A stretch of 64,000 bases of DNA from Pseudomonas pergaminensis (lineage in GTDB: Bacteria; Pseudomonadota; Gammaproteobacteria; Pseudomonadales; Pseudomonadaceae), in NCBI RefSeq assembly GCF_024112395.2, contig NZ_CP078013.2, positions 5,736,501-5,800,500 of the forward strand. Direction: 5' to 3'. Positions 1 to 8,374 of the stretch are shown here, in pieces. A program made the position numbers and the translations under genes. The notes beneath the pieces were generated by a model that searched no databases, was not told where the DNA came from, and saw nothing but the letters and a program-made list of their open reading frames with translations. Position 1 is the stretch's first letter. Every line of letters starts with the position of its first letter.

Positions 1-1329
1 ACCGGCACGTGCCAGGATGGTGGTTTCACCGATGTCATGGGCCACGGCAGACAGCGCCTCGGGCGTAATCGCAAAGCCCCAGCTGCTGACAGTCTGTGCC
101 ACGGTGACCACGTCGGTGCCGACAATCGCGGCCGGGCTGTTCATGGCGAAGTACACGCCCGGTTCGATCACCGACGCGGCAACCATCGCCATGATGGCCA
201 CAAACGACTCCATCAGCATGCCGCCGTAACCGATGTAGCGGGCATGGCTTTCATTGGCCAGCAACTTCGGCGTGGTGCCCGAAGAGATCAGTGCGTGGAA
301 ACCCGAGACCGCGCCACAGGCAATGGTGATGAACAGGAACGGGAACAGGCCGCCCTTCCACACCGGGCCGGTGCCGTCGATGAACTGGGTCAATGCAGGC
401 ATTTTCAGGTCGGGCATGGTCACCAGGATGCCGATGGCCAGGGCGATAATGGTGCCGATTTTCAGGAAGGTGGAGAGGTAGTCACGTGGCGCCAGGATCA
501 GCCACACCGGCAGTACCGCCGCGACGAAACCGTAGCCGATCAGCATCCAGGTGATCTGGATCCCGGTGAAGGTGAAGGCCTTGGCCCAGACCGGGTCAGC
601 TGCAATCTGCCCGCCCAGCCAGATCGACCCGAGCAGCAACAGCACGCCGATGATCGAAATTTCACCGATGCGGCCTGGGCGGATGTAGCGCATGTAGATG
701 CCCATGAACATCGCGATCGGGATGGTCGCCATCACCGTGAAGATGCCCCACGGGCTCTCGGCCAGGGCCTTGACCACGATCAGCGCCAGCACCGCGAGGA
801 TGATGATCATGATCAGGAAGCAGCCGAACAGCGCGATGGTCCCCGGGATGCGGCCCATCTCTTCGCGAACCATGTCGCCGAGGGAGCGACCGTTACGACG
901 CGTGGACAGGAACAGGATCATGAAGTCCTGCACCGCGCCGGCCAGCACCACGCCGGCAATCAGCCAGAGCGTGCCGGGCAGGTAGCCCATTTGCGCCGCC
1001 AGCACCGGGCCGACCAACGGGCCTGCACCGGCAATCGCCGCAAAGTGGTGACCAAAAAGGATATGTTTGTTGGTCGGCACATAGTCCAGACCGTCGTTGT
1101 TGAGCACTGCGGGGGTGGCCCGCCGTGGATCGAGTTGCATCACGTTGTTAGCGATGAACAGACTGTAGTAACGGTACGCAACCAGGTAGATGGCCACAGC
1201 AGCGACCACAATCCACAAGGCGTTGATCGCCTCGCCGCGGCGCAAGGCCACTACGCCCAGGGCGCACGCTCCTACAATTGCCAGCACCAGCCAGGGTAGG
1301 TGGCGTAGCAGGCTATTATTATTTTTCAT
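1..1329 (-). CDS. cstA: Carbon starvation / peptide-pyruvate transporter CstA (3' end off window)
   Basis: Multi-spanning inner-membrane protein of the CstA family, linked to peptide or pyruvate uptake during carbon limitation. The minus-strand reading frame stays open for 443 codons from an ATG at 1329 and leaves the window at base 1, so the C-terminal part is missing (the family is about 690-700 residues). Family stretches seen are 'LDYVPTNKHILFGHHFAAIA', 'GAGPLVGPVLAAQMGYLPG' and 'GAVQDFMILF', followed by many hydrophobic helices. The first codons are Met-Lys-Asn-Asn-Asn and carry an A-rich Crc/Hfq-like motif (separate entry). A divergent PilZ gene starts 175 bp away. Identity is very secure; the exact substrate is not shown by the sequence. 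Confidence 0.95.
   Translation of the reverse strand, partial: MKNNNSLLRHLPWLVLAIVGACALGVVALRRGEAINALWIVVAAVAIYLVAYRYYSLFIANNVMQLDPRRATPAVLNNDGLDYVPTNKHILFGHHFAAIAGAGPLVGPVLAAQMGYLPGTLWLIAGVVLAGAVQDFMILFLSTRRNGRSLGDMVREEMGRIPGTIALFGCFLIMIIILAVLALIVVKALAESPWGIFTVMATIPIAMFMGIYMRYIRPGRIGEISIIGVLLLLGSIWLGGQIAADPVWAKAFTFTGIQITWMLIGYGFVAAVLPVWLILAPRDYLSTFLKIGTIIALAIGILVTMPDLKMPALTQFIDGTGPVWKGGLFPFLFITIACGAVSGFHALISSGTTPKLLANESHARYIGYGGMLMESFVAIMAMVAASVIEPGVYFAMNSPAAIVGTDVVTVAQTVSSWGFAITPEALSAVAHDIGETTILARAG
1315..1323 (-). promoter_or_regulatory. Crc/Hfq catabolite-activity (CA) motif at the start of cstA
   Basis: Codons 3-5 of cstA read AAT AAT AAT on the minus strand, so AANAANAA occurs directly after the start codon in an A-rich run. 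In pseudomonads this motif near a start codon is the known target of Hfq with Crc, which blocks translation during carbon catabolite repression. Position and sequence are seen; function is inferred from the motif and from the carbon-starvation role of CstA. Confidence 0.55.
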
Positions 1330-1503
1330 TTTTATATTCCAGCCAGGGTGGACAGAAAGGACAGCCATCCGGAGTTTAGCGCTACTGGCCTTAAAGGCCA
1401 CCCCCCTACGTTGGTCTAGAGCCTTGCGGCGGCAAAAAAAGCAGAAATAAATGCCCGATGATGGCTCGGGGCTACAATCCCTCTATCCACAGAGGATTTG
1501 ACC

Positions 1504-1872
1504 ATGAGCGAGCAACCCTCAGATCGCCGACGTTTTCGGCGTATTGCCTTTGATGCGCGCACGACCATTGCACAGGACGGCTGGAATTGGCCGGTGCAAC
1601 TGGTGGATTTATCGCTGAAAGGCTTACTGGTGAAACGGCCCGACGACTGGCGGGGTGATCGCGCGGAGCCCTTCGACGTGGATATTCGCCTCGATCCGCA
1701 GGCGCACATAAAGATGCAGGTAAAACTCGCCCACGACGATCATGGCCAGTTGGGCTTTGAGTGCGAGCACATTGATGTGGAGTCGATCAGCCATTTGCGG
1801 CGGCTGATCGAGCTGAACCTGGGTGATGAGGAGGAACTGCACCGGGAGTTGGCGGCATTGTTAGAGGCCTAA
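1504..1872 (+). CDS. PilZ domain protein (predicted c-di-GMP binding)
   Basis: Small 122-residue protein that is essentially one PilZ domain. The N-terminal arginine-rich motif 'RRRFRR' (about residues 8-13) and the 'DLSLKG' motif (a D/NxSxxG match, about residues 36-41) are the two halves of the c-di-GMP binding signature. There is no signal peptide or membrane segment, so it is cytoplasmic. The ATG at 1504 is chosen over a TTG six bases upstream because AGAGGA (1491-1496) sits 7 bases before it. It stands alone between divergent cstA and convergent radA. It could act as a c-di-GMP receptor for motility or exopolysaccharide; no partner is visible. Confidence 0.88.
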   Translation: MSEQPSDRRRFRRIAFDARTTIAQDGWNWPVQLVDLSLKGLLVKRPDDWRGDRAEPFDVDIRLDPQAHIKMQVKLAHDDHGQLGFECEHIDVESISHLRRLIELNLGDEEELHRELAALLEA

Positions 1873-1890
1873 CGACCAACACCTAAAAAA

Positions 1891-1980
1891 TGTGGGAGCT
1901 GGCTTGCCTGCGATAGCAGAGTGTCAGCTAATGCTGTGCAAGCTGATCCACCGCAATCGCAGGCACGCCAGCTCCCACAT
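1891..1980. repeat. REPIN (paired inverted REP sequences)
   Basis: Two REP sequences face each other. The left arm starts TGTGGGAGCTGGCTTGCC and the right arm ends GCCAGCTCCCACA, with about 45 bases between. It lies between the convergent pilZ and radA genes, where it can also act as a transcript-end hairpin. Same family as the other REPINs in this window. Confidence 0.9.
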
Positions 1981-2007
1981 GGAACACTGTGCCAGTGAGT
2001 TCTTCGA

Positions 2008-3375
2008 TTATTCGAAGAGTGCATCCAGCGCTTGTTCCAGGCGCGTCACCCCAATGATCTGAATGCCCGGCGGTGATTCCTTGGGCGCATTGCCCTTAGG
2101 CACGATCGCCCGCTTGAAGCCATGTTTGGCCGCCTCCTTCAAACGTTCCTGCCCACTCGGCACCGGGCGCACCTCGCCCGACAAGCCGACCTCGCCGAAC
2201 ACCAGCAAGTCATGGGGCAATGGCCGGTTGCGCAGGCTGGACATCACCGCCGCCATCAATGCCAGGTCGGACGCGGTCTCCAGCACCTTGACCCCGCCGA
2301 CTACGTTGAGGAACACGTCCTGGTCGTGGGTGGGAATACCGCCGTGGCGGTGCAACACGGCCAGCAGCATCGCCAGGCGGTTCTGATCCAGGCCCAGGGT
2401 CACACGGCGCGGGTTGGCCAAATGGCTGTCATCCACCAACGCCTGGACTTCAACCAGCATTGGTCGGGTGCCTTCCCACGTGGCCATCACCACACTGCCT
2501 GGGACTTCTTCCTGGGCGCGGGTCAGAAAGATCGCCGACGGGTTGGAGACTTCTTTCAGCCCACGGTCAGTCATGGCAAACACACCCAACTCGTTCACCG
2601 CGCCAAAACGGTTCTTCACCGCCCGCAGCAAACGTAGGCGGCCATCGGACTCACCTTCGAAATACAGCACGGTGTCGACCATATGCTCCAGCACCCGTGG
2701 CCCGGCCAAAGCGCCCTCCTTGGTCACATGGCCGACCAGGAAAATCGCCGTGCCGCTCTGCTTGGCGTACCGCACCAGCAGCGCCGCACTCTCGCGCACC
2801 TGGGACACGCCACCCGGCGCCGACTGCAATTGCTCAGTGAAGATCGTCTGAATCGAGTCGATTACCATCACCTTGGGCTTTTCGATACGGGCCGTGGCAA
2901 TGATGCTTTCGATGCAGGTTTCGGTCATGACCCGCAACTTGTCCTGGGGCAACCCCAAGCGACGGGCGCGCATGGCGACTTGCTGCTGGGATTCTTCGCC
3001 GGTGACATACAGCGCCGGCATGCGACTGGCGATGCTGCACAAGGTTTGCAGCAGGATGGTCGACTTACCGATGCCCGGATCGCCACCGATCAGCACCACT
3101 GAGCCGTCCACCAGGCCGCCGCCCAGCACGCGGTCCAACTCGCCGGACGCGGTGGAGAAACGCGGGATCTCTTCGACGCTGACTTCGGCCAGGGTCTTGA
3201 TCTGTGCCTGTTGCCCGGTCCAGCCGGCACGACCGGTGGGGGCTGCGGCGCCGCCACTCTCGATCATGGTTTCAGTCAGGGTGTTCCACGCGCCGCACTC
3301 GGTGCACTGGCCGGCCCACTTGGGAAAGGTCGCGCCGCACTCCGTGCAGCCGTACATGCGCTTGGCCTTTGCCAT
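2008..3375 (-). CDS. radA: DNA repair protein RadA (Sms), branch-migration ATPase
   Basis: RadA processes recombination intermediates with RecA. At 455 residues it has the usual family length. Domains in order: a C4 zinc finger (Cys10, Cys13, Cys24, Cys27), a RecA-like ATPase with Walker A 'GGDPGIGKST' (97-106) and Walker B 'VMVIDS' (169-174), the RadA-specific 'KNRFG' motif (254-258), and a C-terminal Lon-protease-like domain. The ATG at 3375 gives the standard N-terminus 'MAKAKRMYGCTECG'. It converges with the PilZ gene across a REPIN and lies 35 bp downstream of ankB on the same strand. Confidence 0.97.
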   Translation of the reverse strand: MAKAKRMYGCTECGATFPKWAGQCTECGAWNTLTETMIESGGAAAPTGRAGWTGQQAQIKTLAEVSVEEIPRFSTASGELDRVLGGGLVDGSVVLIGGDPGIGKSTILLQTLCSIASRMPALYVTGEESQQQVAMRARRLGLPQDKLRVMTETCIESIIATARIEKPKVMVIDSIQTIFTEQLQSAPGGVSQVRESAALLVRYAKQSGTAIFLVGHVTKEGALAGPRVLEHMVDTVLYFEGESDGRLRLLRAVKNRFGAVNELGVFAMTDRGLKEVSNPSAIFLTRAQEEVPGSVVMATWEGTRPMLVEVQALVDDSHLANPRRVTLGLDQNRLAMLLAVLHRHGGIPTHDQDVFLNVVGGVKVLETASDLALMAAVMSSLRNRPLPHDLLVFGEVGLSGEVRPVPSGQERLKEAAKHGFKRAIVPKGNAPKESPPGIQIIGVTRLEQALDALFE

Positions 3376-3410
3376 TTGAGAACCTCCAACCGAAAAACCG
3401 CGATGATAGC

Positions 3411-3950
3411 TCAGCGCGACGCCGGGGTCCGGATTTCACCGCTGGCCAATCGTGAAGCACTGTTGCCGACCGGGTCTTCGGCGTTGAGATCGGCGCCTCT
3501 GGCTTTCAGTTCGTCCAGCAACTCGATCCGCTTGAACAGCCCGGCGTACATGGCTGCCGTCTGCCCGGCGCCGTTGCGCTGGTCGGGGTTGCAGTCGGTG
3601 GCCAGCAGGCGTTGGGCGATTTTCAGTTCGCCTTTGAAGATCGCGCCCATCAGTGCCGTGTTGCCGCGTTTGTCCTGCACGCAGGCGTCGGCACCGGCGT
3701 TGAGCAGGCGCTCCACGAACGGGCCCTGGCCGTGGTAGGCGGCGAGGATCAACGCGGTGTAGCCCTTATCGTCTTGGGTGTTAAGGCTGTAGCCGGAATC
3801 GATGAAGGTGTTGAGCATGTCGAGGTCGCCACGGCGGGCGGCGTCGAAGTAATAGTCCTGCAGTTGTGTCTTGAGCTTCGCCGGGTCGGCCGGTTCGGCC
3901 CACGCGCCGAACGCCAGGCATGCCAACACAGCGCCTATGAAAATTCGCAT
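3411..3950 (-). CDS. ankB: Periplasmic ankyrin-repeat protein AnkB
   Basis: 179-residue ankyrin-repeat protein with a signal peptide ('MRIFIGAVLACLAFGAWA', cleavage expected before Glu). Four ankyrin repeats follow, seen as 'TQDDKGYTALILAAYHG', 'DKRGNTALMGAIFKG', 'NGAGQTAAMYAGLF' and 'DPVGNSASRLA'. It lies directly downstream of katB, as in P. aeruginosa, where AnkB is periplasmic and needed for full KatB activity and peroxide resistance. The ATG at 3950 is preferred over a TTG six bases upstream because GGAGGA lies 6 bases before it. A REPIN hairpin separates it from katB, which may lower its expression relative to the catalase. Confidence 0.92.
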   Translation of the reverse strand: MRIFIGAVLACLAFGAWAEPADPAKLKTQLQDYYFDAARRGDLDMLNTFIDSGYSLNTQDDKGYTALILAAYHGQGPFVERLLNAGADACVQDKRGNTALMGAIFKGELKIAQRLLATDCNPDQRNGAGQTAAMYAGLFKRIELLDELKARGADLNAEDPVGNSASRLASGEIRTPASR

Positions 3951-3978
3951 AGCCAATCCTCCGTATTACCCCCCTTTG

Positions 3979-4040
3979 TAGGAGCCGGCTGGCCGGTGAT
4001 GGCGTATTCGAGGACGCCATCGCCGGCAAGCCGGCTCCTA
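3979..4040. repeat. Short REPIN between katB and ankB
   Basis: TAGGAGCCGGCT on the left and AGCCGGCTCCTA on the right bracket a short spacer with a second nested palindrome (gatggcg/cgccatc). It lies inside the presumed katB-ankB transcript, so the RNA would form a strong hairpin between the two genes. Confidence 0.85.
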
Positions 4041-4056
4041 TAGGGCGGCTGCCTGG

Positions 4057-5598
4057 TTAGTCGGTGAGTTTTGCCGCCAGCGCCTTCACACGCGCCAGGT
4101 CACCCTTGGCAACCTTGGCCACGCCAGTGCCGTACTCGGGATCGGCCTTGTAGAGGAACGACAAGATGATGTGCTTGCTCTCGTCATCGGTAGTCGCCAG
4201 CGAGCCGCCGAAGTTGTCGATCAGGTCCTGGCGCTCTTTCTTGCTGTAAGAACGGTACAGGTCACCGGCCTGCTTGAAGTTCTGCTCACGCTGGATCTTC
4301 GCCTGCTGGGTGCTGCCCGACAGTGCCGACTGGCTGTAGCGCGCGGTTTGCGGCTCTTCCCGTGGCAACAGGCGGCTTGGCTGGTAGTTCACGCCGGTCG
4401 TGGTCTTCCCGAAGTTCATCGCGCCGTCCTGGTTGCCGTTATTGACGGTCACCCGTGGGGCGTTGATCGGCAGTTGCAGGGCGTTGGCGCCCAGGCGGTA
4501 CATCTGGGTGTCGGCGTAGGAGAATACCCGGCCTTGCAGCAGACGGTCTTCCGACGGTTCGATACCCGGCACCAGGTTGGCCGGGGCCATGGCCACTTGC
4601 TCGGTTTCCTGGAAGACGTTGGCCGGGTTGCGGTTCAGCACCATTTGCCCGACTTTGCGCTCGGGCACATTCGGCCAGATCTTGGTGGCGTCCAGCGGGT
4701 CGAAATCGAACTTGGCCAGGTCTTCAGGCTTGAGCACCTGCACGTACAGGTCCCACTTGGGGAAGTCGCCCTTGTTGATATGCGTGACCAGGTCGTTGGT
4801 CATATGGCTGTAATCGCGGCCCTGCACTTCGGTGACTTGCTTGGGATCAAGGTTCTTGATGCCTTGCAGGCTCTTCCAGTGGAACTTGACGTAGTGCACT
4901 TCGCCCTTGGCGTTGATCAACTTGTAGGCATGGACGCCGTTGCCGTCCATTTCCCGGTAGCTGGCCGGGGTGCCGGAGTCGGAGTACAGCTCGGTCAGCG
5001 TACGAGTGGCTTCGGGCACATGGGAGAAGAAGTCGAAGCGACGGGAGTCATCGTCCAGGTTGGTGCGTGGGTCCGGCTTGAAGGCGTGGACCATGTCCGG
5101 GAACTTGATGGCATCGCGGATAAAGAACGTCGGGAAGTTGTTGCCTACCAGGTCCCAGTTACCTTCTGCGGTGTAGAACTTGGTGGCGAAGCCGCGTGGG
5201 TCACGCAGGGTTTCCGGGGAATGGTTGCCGTGGACCACGGCGGAGAAGCGCACGAATACCGGCGTGGCTTCGCCGGCGGCGAACACCTTGGCCTTGGTCA
5301 GGTCGCTGAGGTTGTCAGTGACGGTGAAGGTGCCGTGGGCGCCGGTGCCACGCGCGTGCACCACCCGCTCAGGGATGCGCTCGCGGTCGAAACGCTGCAG
5401 TTTTTGAATAAGCTGTACGTCTTGCAGCAGCACCGGGCCAGTAGCGCCGGCGGTCTGCGAGTTCTGGTTGTCACCCACGGCAGCGCCATTATCGCGGGTC
5501 AGGTTGGCGGCTTGCACAGACAGGGAAAGCAGGCTGGCAGTCACCAGCACCAACGCAGATCGCGCTGAAACAGGCCTGCGGCTCATTGGATTCTTCAT
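4057..5598 (-). CDS. katB: Catalase KatB, exported clade 3-type haem catalase
   Basis: Monofunctional haem catalase that converts hydrogen peroxide to water and oxygen. At 513 residues it has the length of P. aeruginosa KatB. An N-terminal signal peptide runs to 'SVQA' near residue 30, so it is exported. Catalytic features: His81 in 'RVVHARG', the 'VGNNFPTFFIRD' segment (distal Asn, about 153-154), and the haem-ligand Tyr361 in 'RVFSYADTQMYRLG'. The start at 5598 is preceded by AGAGGAAA. ankB follows on the same strand. In Pseudomonas katB is OxyR-induced; I do not see a convincing four-part OxyR site in the 290 bp upstream. Confidence 0.95.
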   Translation of the reverse strand: MKNPMSRRPVSARSALVLVTASLLSLSVQAANLTRDNGAAVGDNQNSQTAGATGPVLLQDVQLIQKLQRFDRERIPERVVHARGTGAHGTFTVTDNLSDLTKAKVFAAGEATPVFVRFSAVVHGNHSPETLRDPRGFATKFYTAEGNWDLVGNNFPTFFIRDAIKFPDMVHAFKPDPRTNLDDDSRRFDFFSHVPEATRTLTELYSDSGTPASYREMDGNGVHAYKLINAKGEVHYVKFHWKSLQGIKNLDPKQVTEVQGRDYSHMTNDLVTHINKGDFPKWDLYVQVLKPEDLAKFDFDPLDATKIWPNVPERKVGQMVLNRNPANVFQETEQVAMAPANLVPGIEPSEDRLLQGRVFSYADTQMYRLGANALQLPINAPRVTVNNGNQDGAMNFGKTTTGVNYQPSRLLPREEPQTARYSQSALSGSTQQAKIQREQNFKQAGDLYRSYSKKERQDLIDNFGGSLATTDDESKHIILSFLYKADPEYGTGVAKVAKGDLARVKALAAKLTD

Positions 5599-5885
5599 CG
5601 AGGTTTCCTCTGGTTTTTTTGGTGCACATTCAGTTGTGCTTGCCAGAGGCTAGTGACCCGAGCGTCAGAAGATAAATAGAAAAGCCGTACCAACCCGATT
5701 AATAAAATAATGTGGTAACCCACTGATATAGCGGGTATTTCGCGCGCGATTAGTGGCACTTTGCAAACTATTTGCGATTTAATGTGTCGATAAAAACTAA
5801 CAGTGTTAACAGTTGTGTCGGGCAAGCCCGCTATGACTGAATTACACTGGGTTCCACCCTTCTCATCTGTAACAAGGAATAACCT

Positions 5886-6305
5886 ATGGGCGTGATCAGT
5901 GAGTTCAAGGCCTTCGCGGTCAAAGGTAATGTGGTCGACATGGCCGTCGGTATTATCATCGGCGCAGCCTTCGGCAAAATTGTTTCCTCGTTTGTAGGCG
6001 ACGTGGTGATGCCGCCGCTCGGTCTGCTGATCGGGGGGGTGGATTTCGGCGACCTGGCGATAACGCTCAAGGCAGCGCAAGGCGATCTGCCTGCGGTTGT
6101 CCTGGCGTACGGCAAGTTCATCCAAAGCATCATCGACTTTGTCATCATCGCGTTTGCGATCTTCATGGGTGTGAAGGCAATCAACCGCCTGAAGCGTGAA
6201 GAGGCCGTGGCGCCGAGCCTGCCACCGACGCCGAGCAAGGAAGAAGTGTTGCTGGGTGAGATCCGCGATCTGCTCAAGGCACAGAACGACAAGCCGCTTC
6301 AGTAA
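5886..6305 (+). CDS. mscL: Large-conductance mechanosensitive channel MscL
   Basis: 139-residue homopentameric inner-membrane channel that opens under hypo-osmotic shock. It begins with the typical '[22 protein letters not shown]' helix region; TM1 follows ('[21 protein letters not shown]'), then a periplasmic loop, TM2 ('[15 protein letters not shown]') and a charged C-terminal helical bundle ('[10 protein letters not shown]'). AAGGAA lies 7 bases before the ATG. An intrinsic terminator follows at 6319-6349, shared with the convergent fpr gene. Confidence 0.97.
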   Translation: MGVISEFKAFAVKGNVVDMAVGIIIGAAFGKIVSSFVGDVVMPPLGLLIGGVDFGDLAITLKAAQGDLPAVVLAYGKFIQSIIDFVIIAFAIFMGVKAINRLKREEAVAPSLPPTPSKEEVLLGEIRDLLKAQNDKPLQ

Positions 6306-6318
6306 AGACCGGTTTGAA

Positions 6319-6349
6319 AAAAAAGGCGCCTGCTTGAGGCGCCTTTTTT
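6319..6349. terminator. Bidirectional intrinsic terminator between mscL and fpr
   Basis: GGCGCC (6325-6330), a 7-base loop, and GGCGCC (6338-6343) form a stem flanked by an A run upstream and TTTTTT downstream, so it works in both directions. It sits between the two convergent stop codons. Confidence 0.93.
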
Positions 6350-6350
6350 A

Positions 6351-7127
6351 TTACCAGTAGTTTTCCACCGCCACCTGGCCGGGGCGGCGGCTCAAGCTCA
6401 GGTTCATGTCGCGCTGTTTGAGTAACTGGCGCGTGTCATCGACCATCTGCGGGTTGCCGCAAATCAGCACGCGCGAATGTTCCGGGGTCAACTCGACGCC
6501 GGCTGCGCGCTCCAGCTCGCCACTCTCTATGAGGGTGGTAATGCGCCCGTTCAGTGCGCCCGGATGCTGTTCACGGGTGACGGTCGGGATGTAGGTGAGC
6601 TTGTGCGCATATTCAGCCAAGTACTCGCGTTCGCCCAGTTCCTTGATCAGGGTTTGGTAAGCCAACTCCTTGGCCTCGCGTGCGCTGTACACCAGGATGA
6701 TGCGTTCGAATTTCTCCCAGACCTCGAAGTCCTGCAGGATCGACAGAAACGGCGCTACCCCGGTGCCGGTGCCCAGCATCCACAAGTCACGGCCATCCAC
6801 GAACCGGCTCAACGTCAGGAACCCGGTGGCCTGGCGCTCCACCATCAAGGTATCGCCCACCCGCAGGCGGCTCAGCTCACTGGTGAACTCACCGTCCGGG
6901 ACGACGATGGAGAAGAAGTCCAGGTGCTCGTCAAACGGTGATGACACCAAGGAGTACGCACGCCATACGGTGCTCCCATCCGCCTTGGTCACCCCCAGGC
7001 GCACGAACTGGCCCGCGGTAAACCGAAAGCCCGGGTCACGAGTGGTGCGCAAGGTAAACAGGCTGGGGGTCAGCGATTGCACGTCGAGCAAGGTCTGGCG
7101 GGTAAATTTCTCAGCACTGGCCGTCAT
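6351..7127 (-). CDS. fpr: Ferredoxin/flavodoxin-NADP+ reductase Fpr
   Basis: FAD enzyme of 258 residues that exchanges electrons between NADPH and ferredoxin or flavodoxin and supports oxidative-stress defence and Fe-S metabolism. FAD-binding motif 'RAYSLVS' (56-62), pyrophosphate/NADP motif 'GTGTGVAPF' (119-127), 'CGNPQMV' near the C-terminus, and the terminal aromatic pair 'NYW' of the subclass I bacterial reductases. In pseudomonads fpr is usually activated by the LysR regulator FinR. No finR gene is adjacent here; the divergent neighbour is a LuxR-type gene. Confidence 0.95.
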   Translation of the reverse strand: MTASAEKFTRQTLLDVQSLTPSLFTLRTTRDPGFRFTAGQFVRLGVTKADGSTVWRAYSLVSSPFDEHLDFFSIVVPDGEFTSELSRLRVGDTLMVERQATGFLTLSRFVDGRDLWMLGTGTGVAPFLSILQDFEVWEKFERIILVYSAREAKELAYQTLIKELGEREYLAEYAHKLTYIPTVTREQHPGALNGRITTLIESGELERAAGVELTPEHSRVLICGNPQMVDDTRQLLKQRDMNLSLSRRPGQVAVENYW

Positions 7128-7506
7128 GGGGGGCTCCGTTCTACAGGTGCCCTAGTGTCCCTCAAAGTCGCGCGCGGAAACACCCACGCAGGGTAGTGGC
7201 ATCATCAACGCACACGATAATGGCAATATAATTGCACAACTAATTAATTCGCTATTAGCATTCCCGGCAGGTTTATAAACAGGTTGTTAGTTGCCCGCTA
7301 CAGCATCTTCAAGCCCCTAAAAAGCCGGGACTTTCCAACTAGCAGCTAGCAGCACCAACTGACCCCTGGCAGAAAAATTCTTAAACCCGCCCGCGCAAGA
7401 ACAAAAATTTCCTCTCGCAGTGTAGTCCGTGTCCTACACTCACTTTCGTGCGGTTTTGGGGGTTCAGGACGTACCCCAGGCCACGGAAATTCATGGAGAG
7501 TGACCA
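7128..7506. promoter_or_regulatory. AT-rich divergent control region between fpr and the LuxR gene
   Basis: 379 bp without a gene, clearly more AT-rich than its surroundings. It holds two small dyads: GCAAT-ATA-ATTGC (7224-7236) and CTAAT-N9-ATTAG (7241-7259). Such dyads suit LysR-type or LuxR-type operators. Which gene they serve cannot be told from the sequence. Confidence 0.4.
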
Positions 7507-8217
7507 ATGATCAATTGGCGAAATACCCGACTCCGTAAGCTGGAAGGCGAGAACGAGATCACCAGTGTGTTTGAGATGGTCATCAACCGGGCGTATGAGC
7601 TGGGCTTTCAATACTGCTCTTTCAAGATGACGTCCCAACAGCCGAACAACCAAACCAATCCATTTGAAATCAGCAACTACCCGAACGAATGGACAACTTT
7701 GTATAAACAGGCACGCTTCTTCGACGTAGACCCCATTGTGAAACGCTGCAAAGAGTGTGTATTGCCCATTGTCTGGGAGGAAAAAACCTTCAAAGACGCA
7801 CCCGGCCTCTGGTCGTTGGCCCAGACCTTGGGCGTGAGCGTGGGGTGGACCCAGGCCGTACATGATTTCCAGGGTGTGTTCAGCATGTTGACTCTGGCAC
7901 GGGGCAACAACGACGTCAGCCCGGAGGAGCTGTACGAAAATGCCGGCCAGGTATTGTGGTTGTGCCATGCAATGCATGCCGTGGTGGCGCAGAAGTATGC
8001 CGAGACCCCGGACGTCAGCCCGGCCAGCAAATTGACCTCACGAGAAAGGGAGATCCTCATGTGGTCCGGCAAGGGCAAGACCGCAGCAGACATCGCCACC
8101 ATCCTGTGCTTGTCCGAACGAACAGTTGGCTTTCATATCTGCAGTTGTTTCAAAAAGCTGGGGGTCAATAACAAGATTGCCGCCGTGCTCTGCGCCGCGC
8201 GCAGCGGGATTATTTGA
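7507..8217 (+). CDS. Orphan LuxR-family quorum-sensing receptor (LuxR solo)
   Basis: 236 residues with an N-terminal autoinducer-binding domain (about 15-160) and a C-terminal LuxR helix-turn-helix (about 173-236, 'LTSREREILMWSGKGKTAAD'). The six residues conserved in acyl-homoserine-lactone receptors are all present: Trp62, Tyr66, Asp75, Pro76, Trp90 and Gly113. The Trp/Tyr pair is intact, so it does not look like the plant-signal-sensing subgroup that has these substituted. No luxI-type synthase is in the window. The layout recalls QscR of P. aeruginosa. GGAG precedes the ATG by 8 bases. Base composition is lower in GC than the flanking genes. Confidence 0.88.
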   Translation: MINWRNTRLRKLEGENEITSVFEMVINRAYELGFQYCSFKMTSQQPNNQTNPFEISNYPNEWTTLYKQARFFDVDPIVKRCKECVLPIVWEEKTFKDAPGLWSLAQTLGVSVGWTQAVHDFQGVFSMLTLARGNNDVSPEELYENAGQVLWLCHAMHAVVAQKYAETPDVSPASKLTSREREILMWSGKGKTAADIATILCLSERTVGFHICSCFKKLGVNNKIAAVLCAARSGII

Positions 8218-8374
8218 CTGGCAAAGAAACACCGCATGTATTCCCGCTGAAAAAAACGTAACATTTACGCCCAATTCTGAGTGTTGAGCAGCCCCCGGGG
8301 CCGCCCGTTGTTCACTCAGACGGTTTGGCCGAAGACTGCCGAACACCCATCGTTTACCCAGAGCCTCCCCCGCC

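Noticed and set aside
4171..5568. 465-residue plus-strand frame antisense to katB
   Set aside because: Shadow of katB; the katB frame contains all catalase motifs.
5599..5885. OxyR binding site upstream of katB
   Set aside because: ATAG occurs, but the four-part ATAG-N7-CTAT pattern is not convincing; not listed as a feature.
7330..7360. lux/las-type box upstream of the LuxR solo
   Set aside because: A partial CTAGCAGCTAG dyad is present, but it does not match the 20-bp las-rhl box consensus well enough.
7381..7977. 198-residue minus-strand frame antisense to the LuxR gene
   Set aside because: Shadow of the LuxR-family gene; no motif or start signal.
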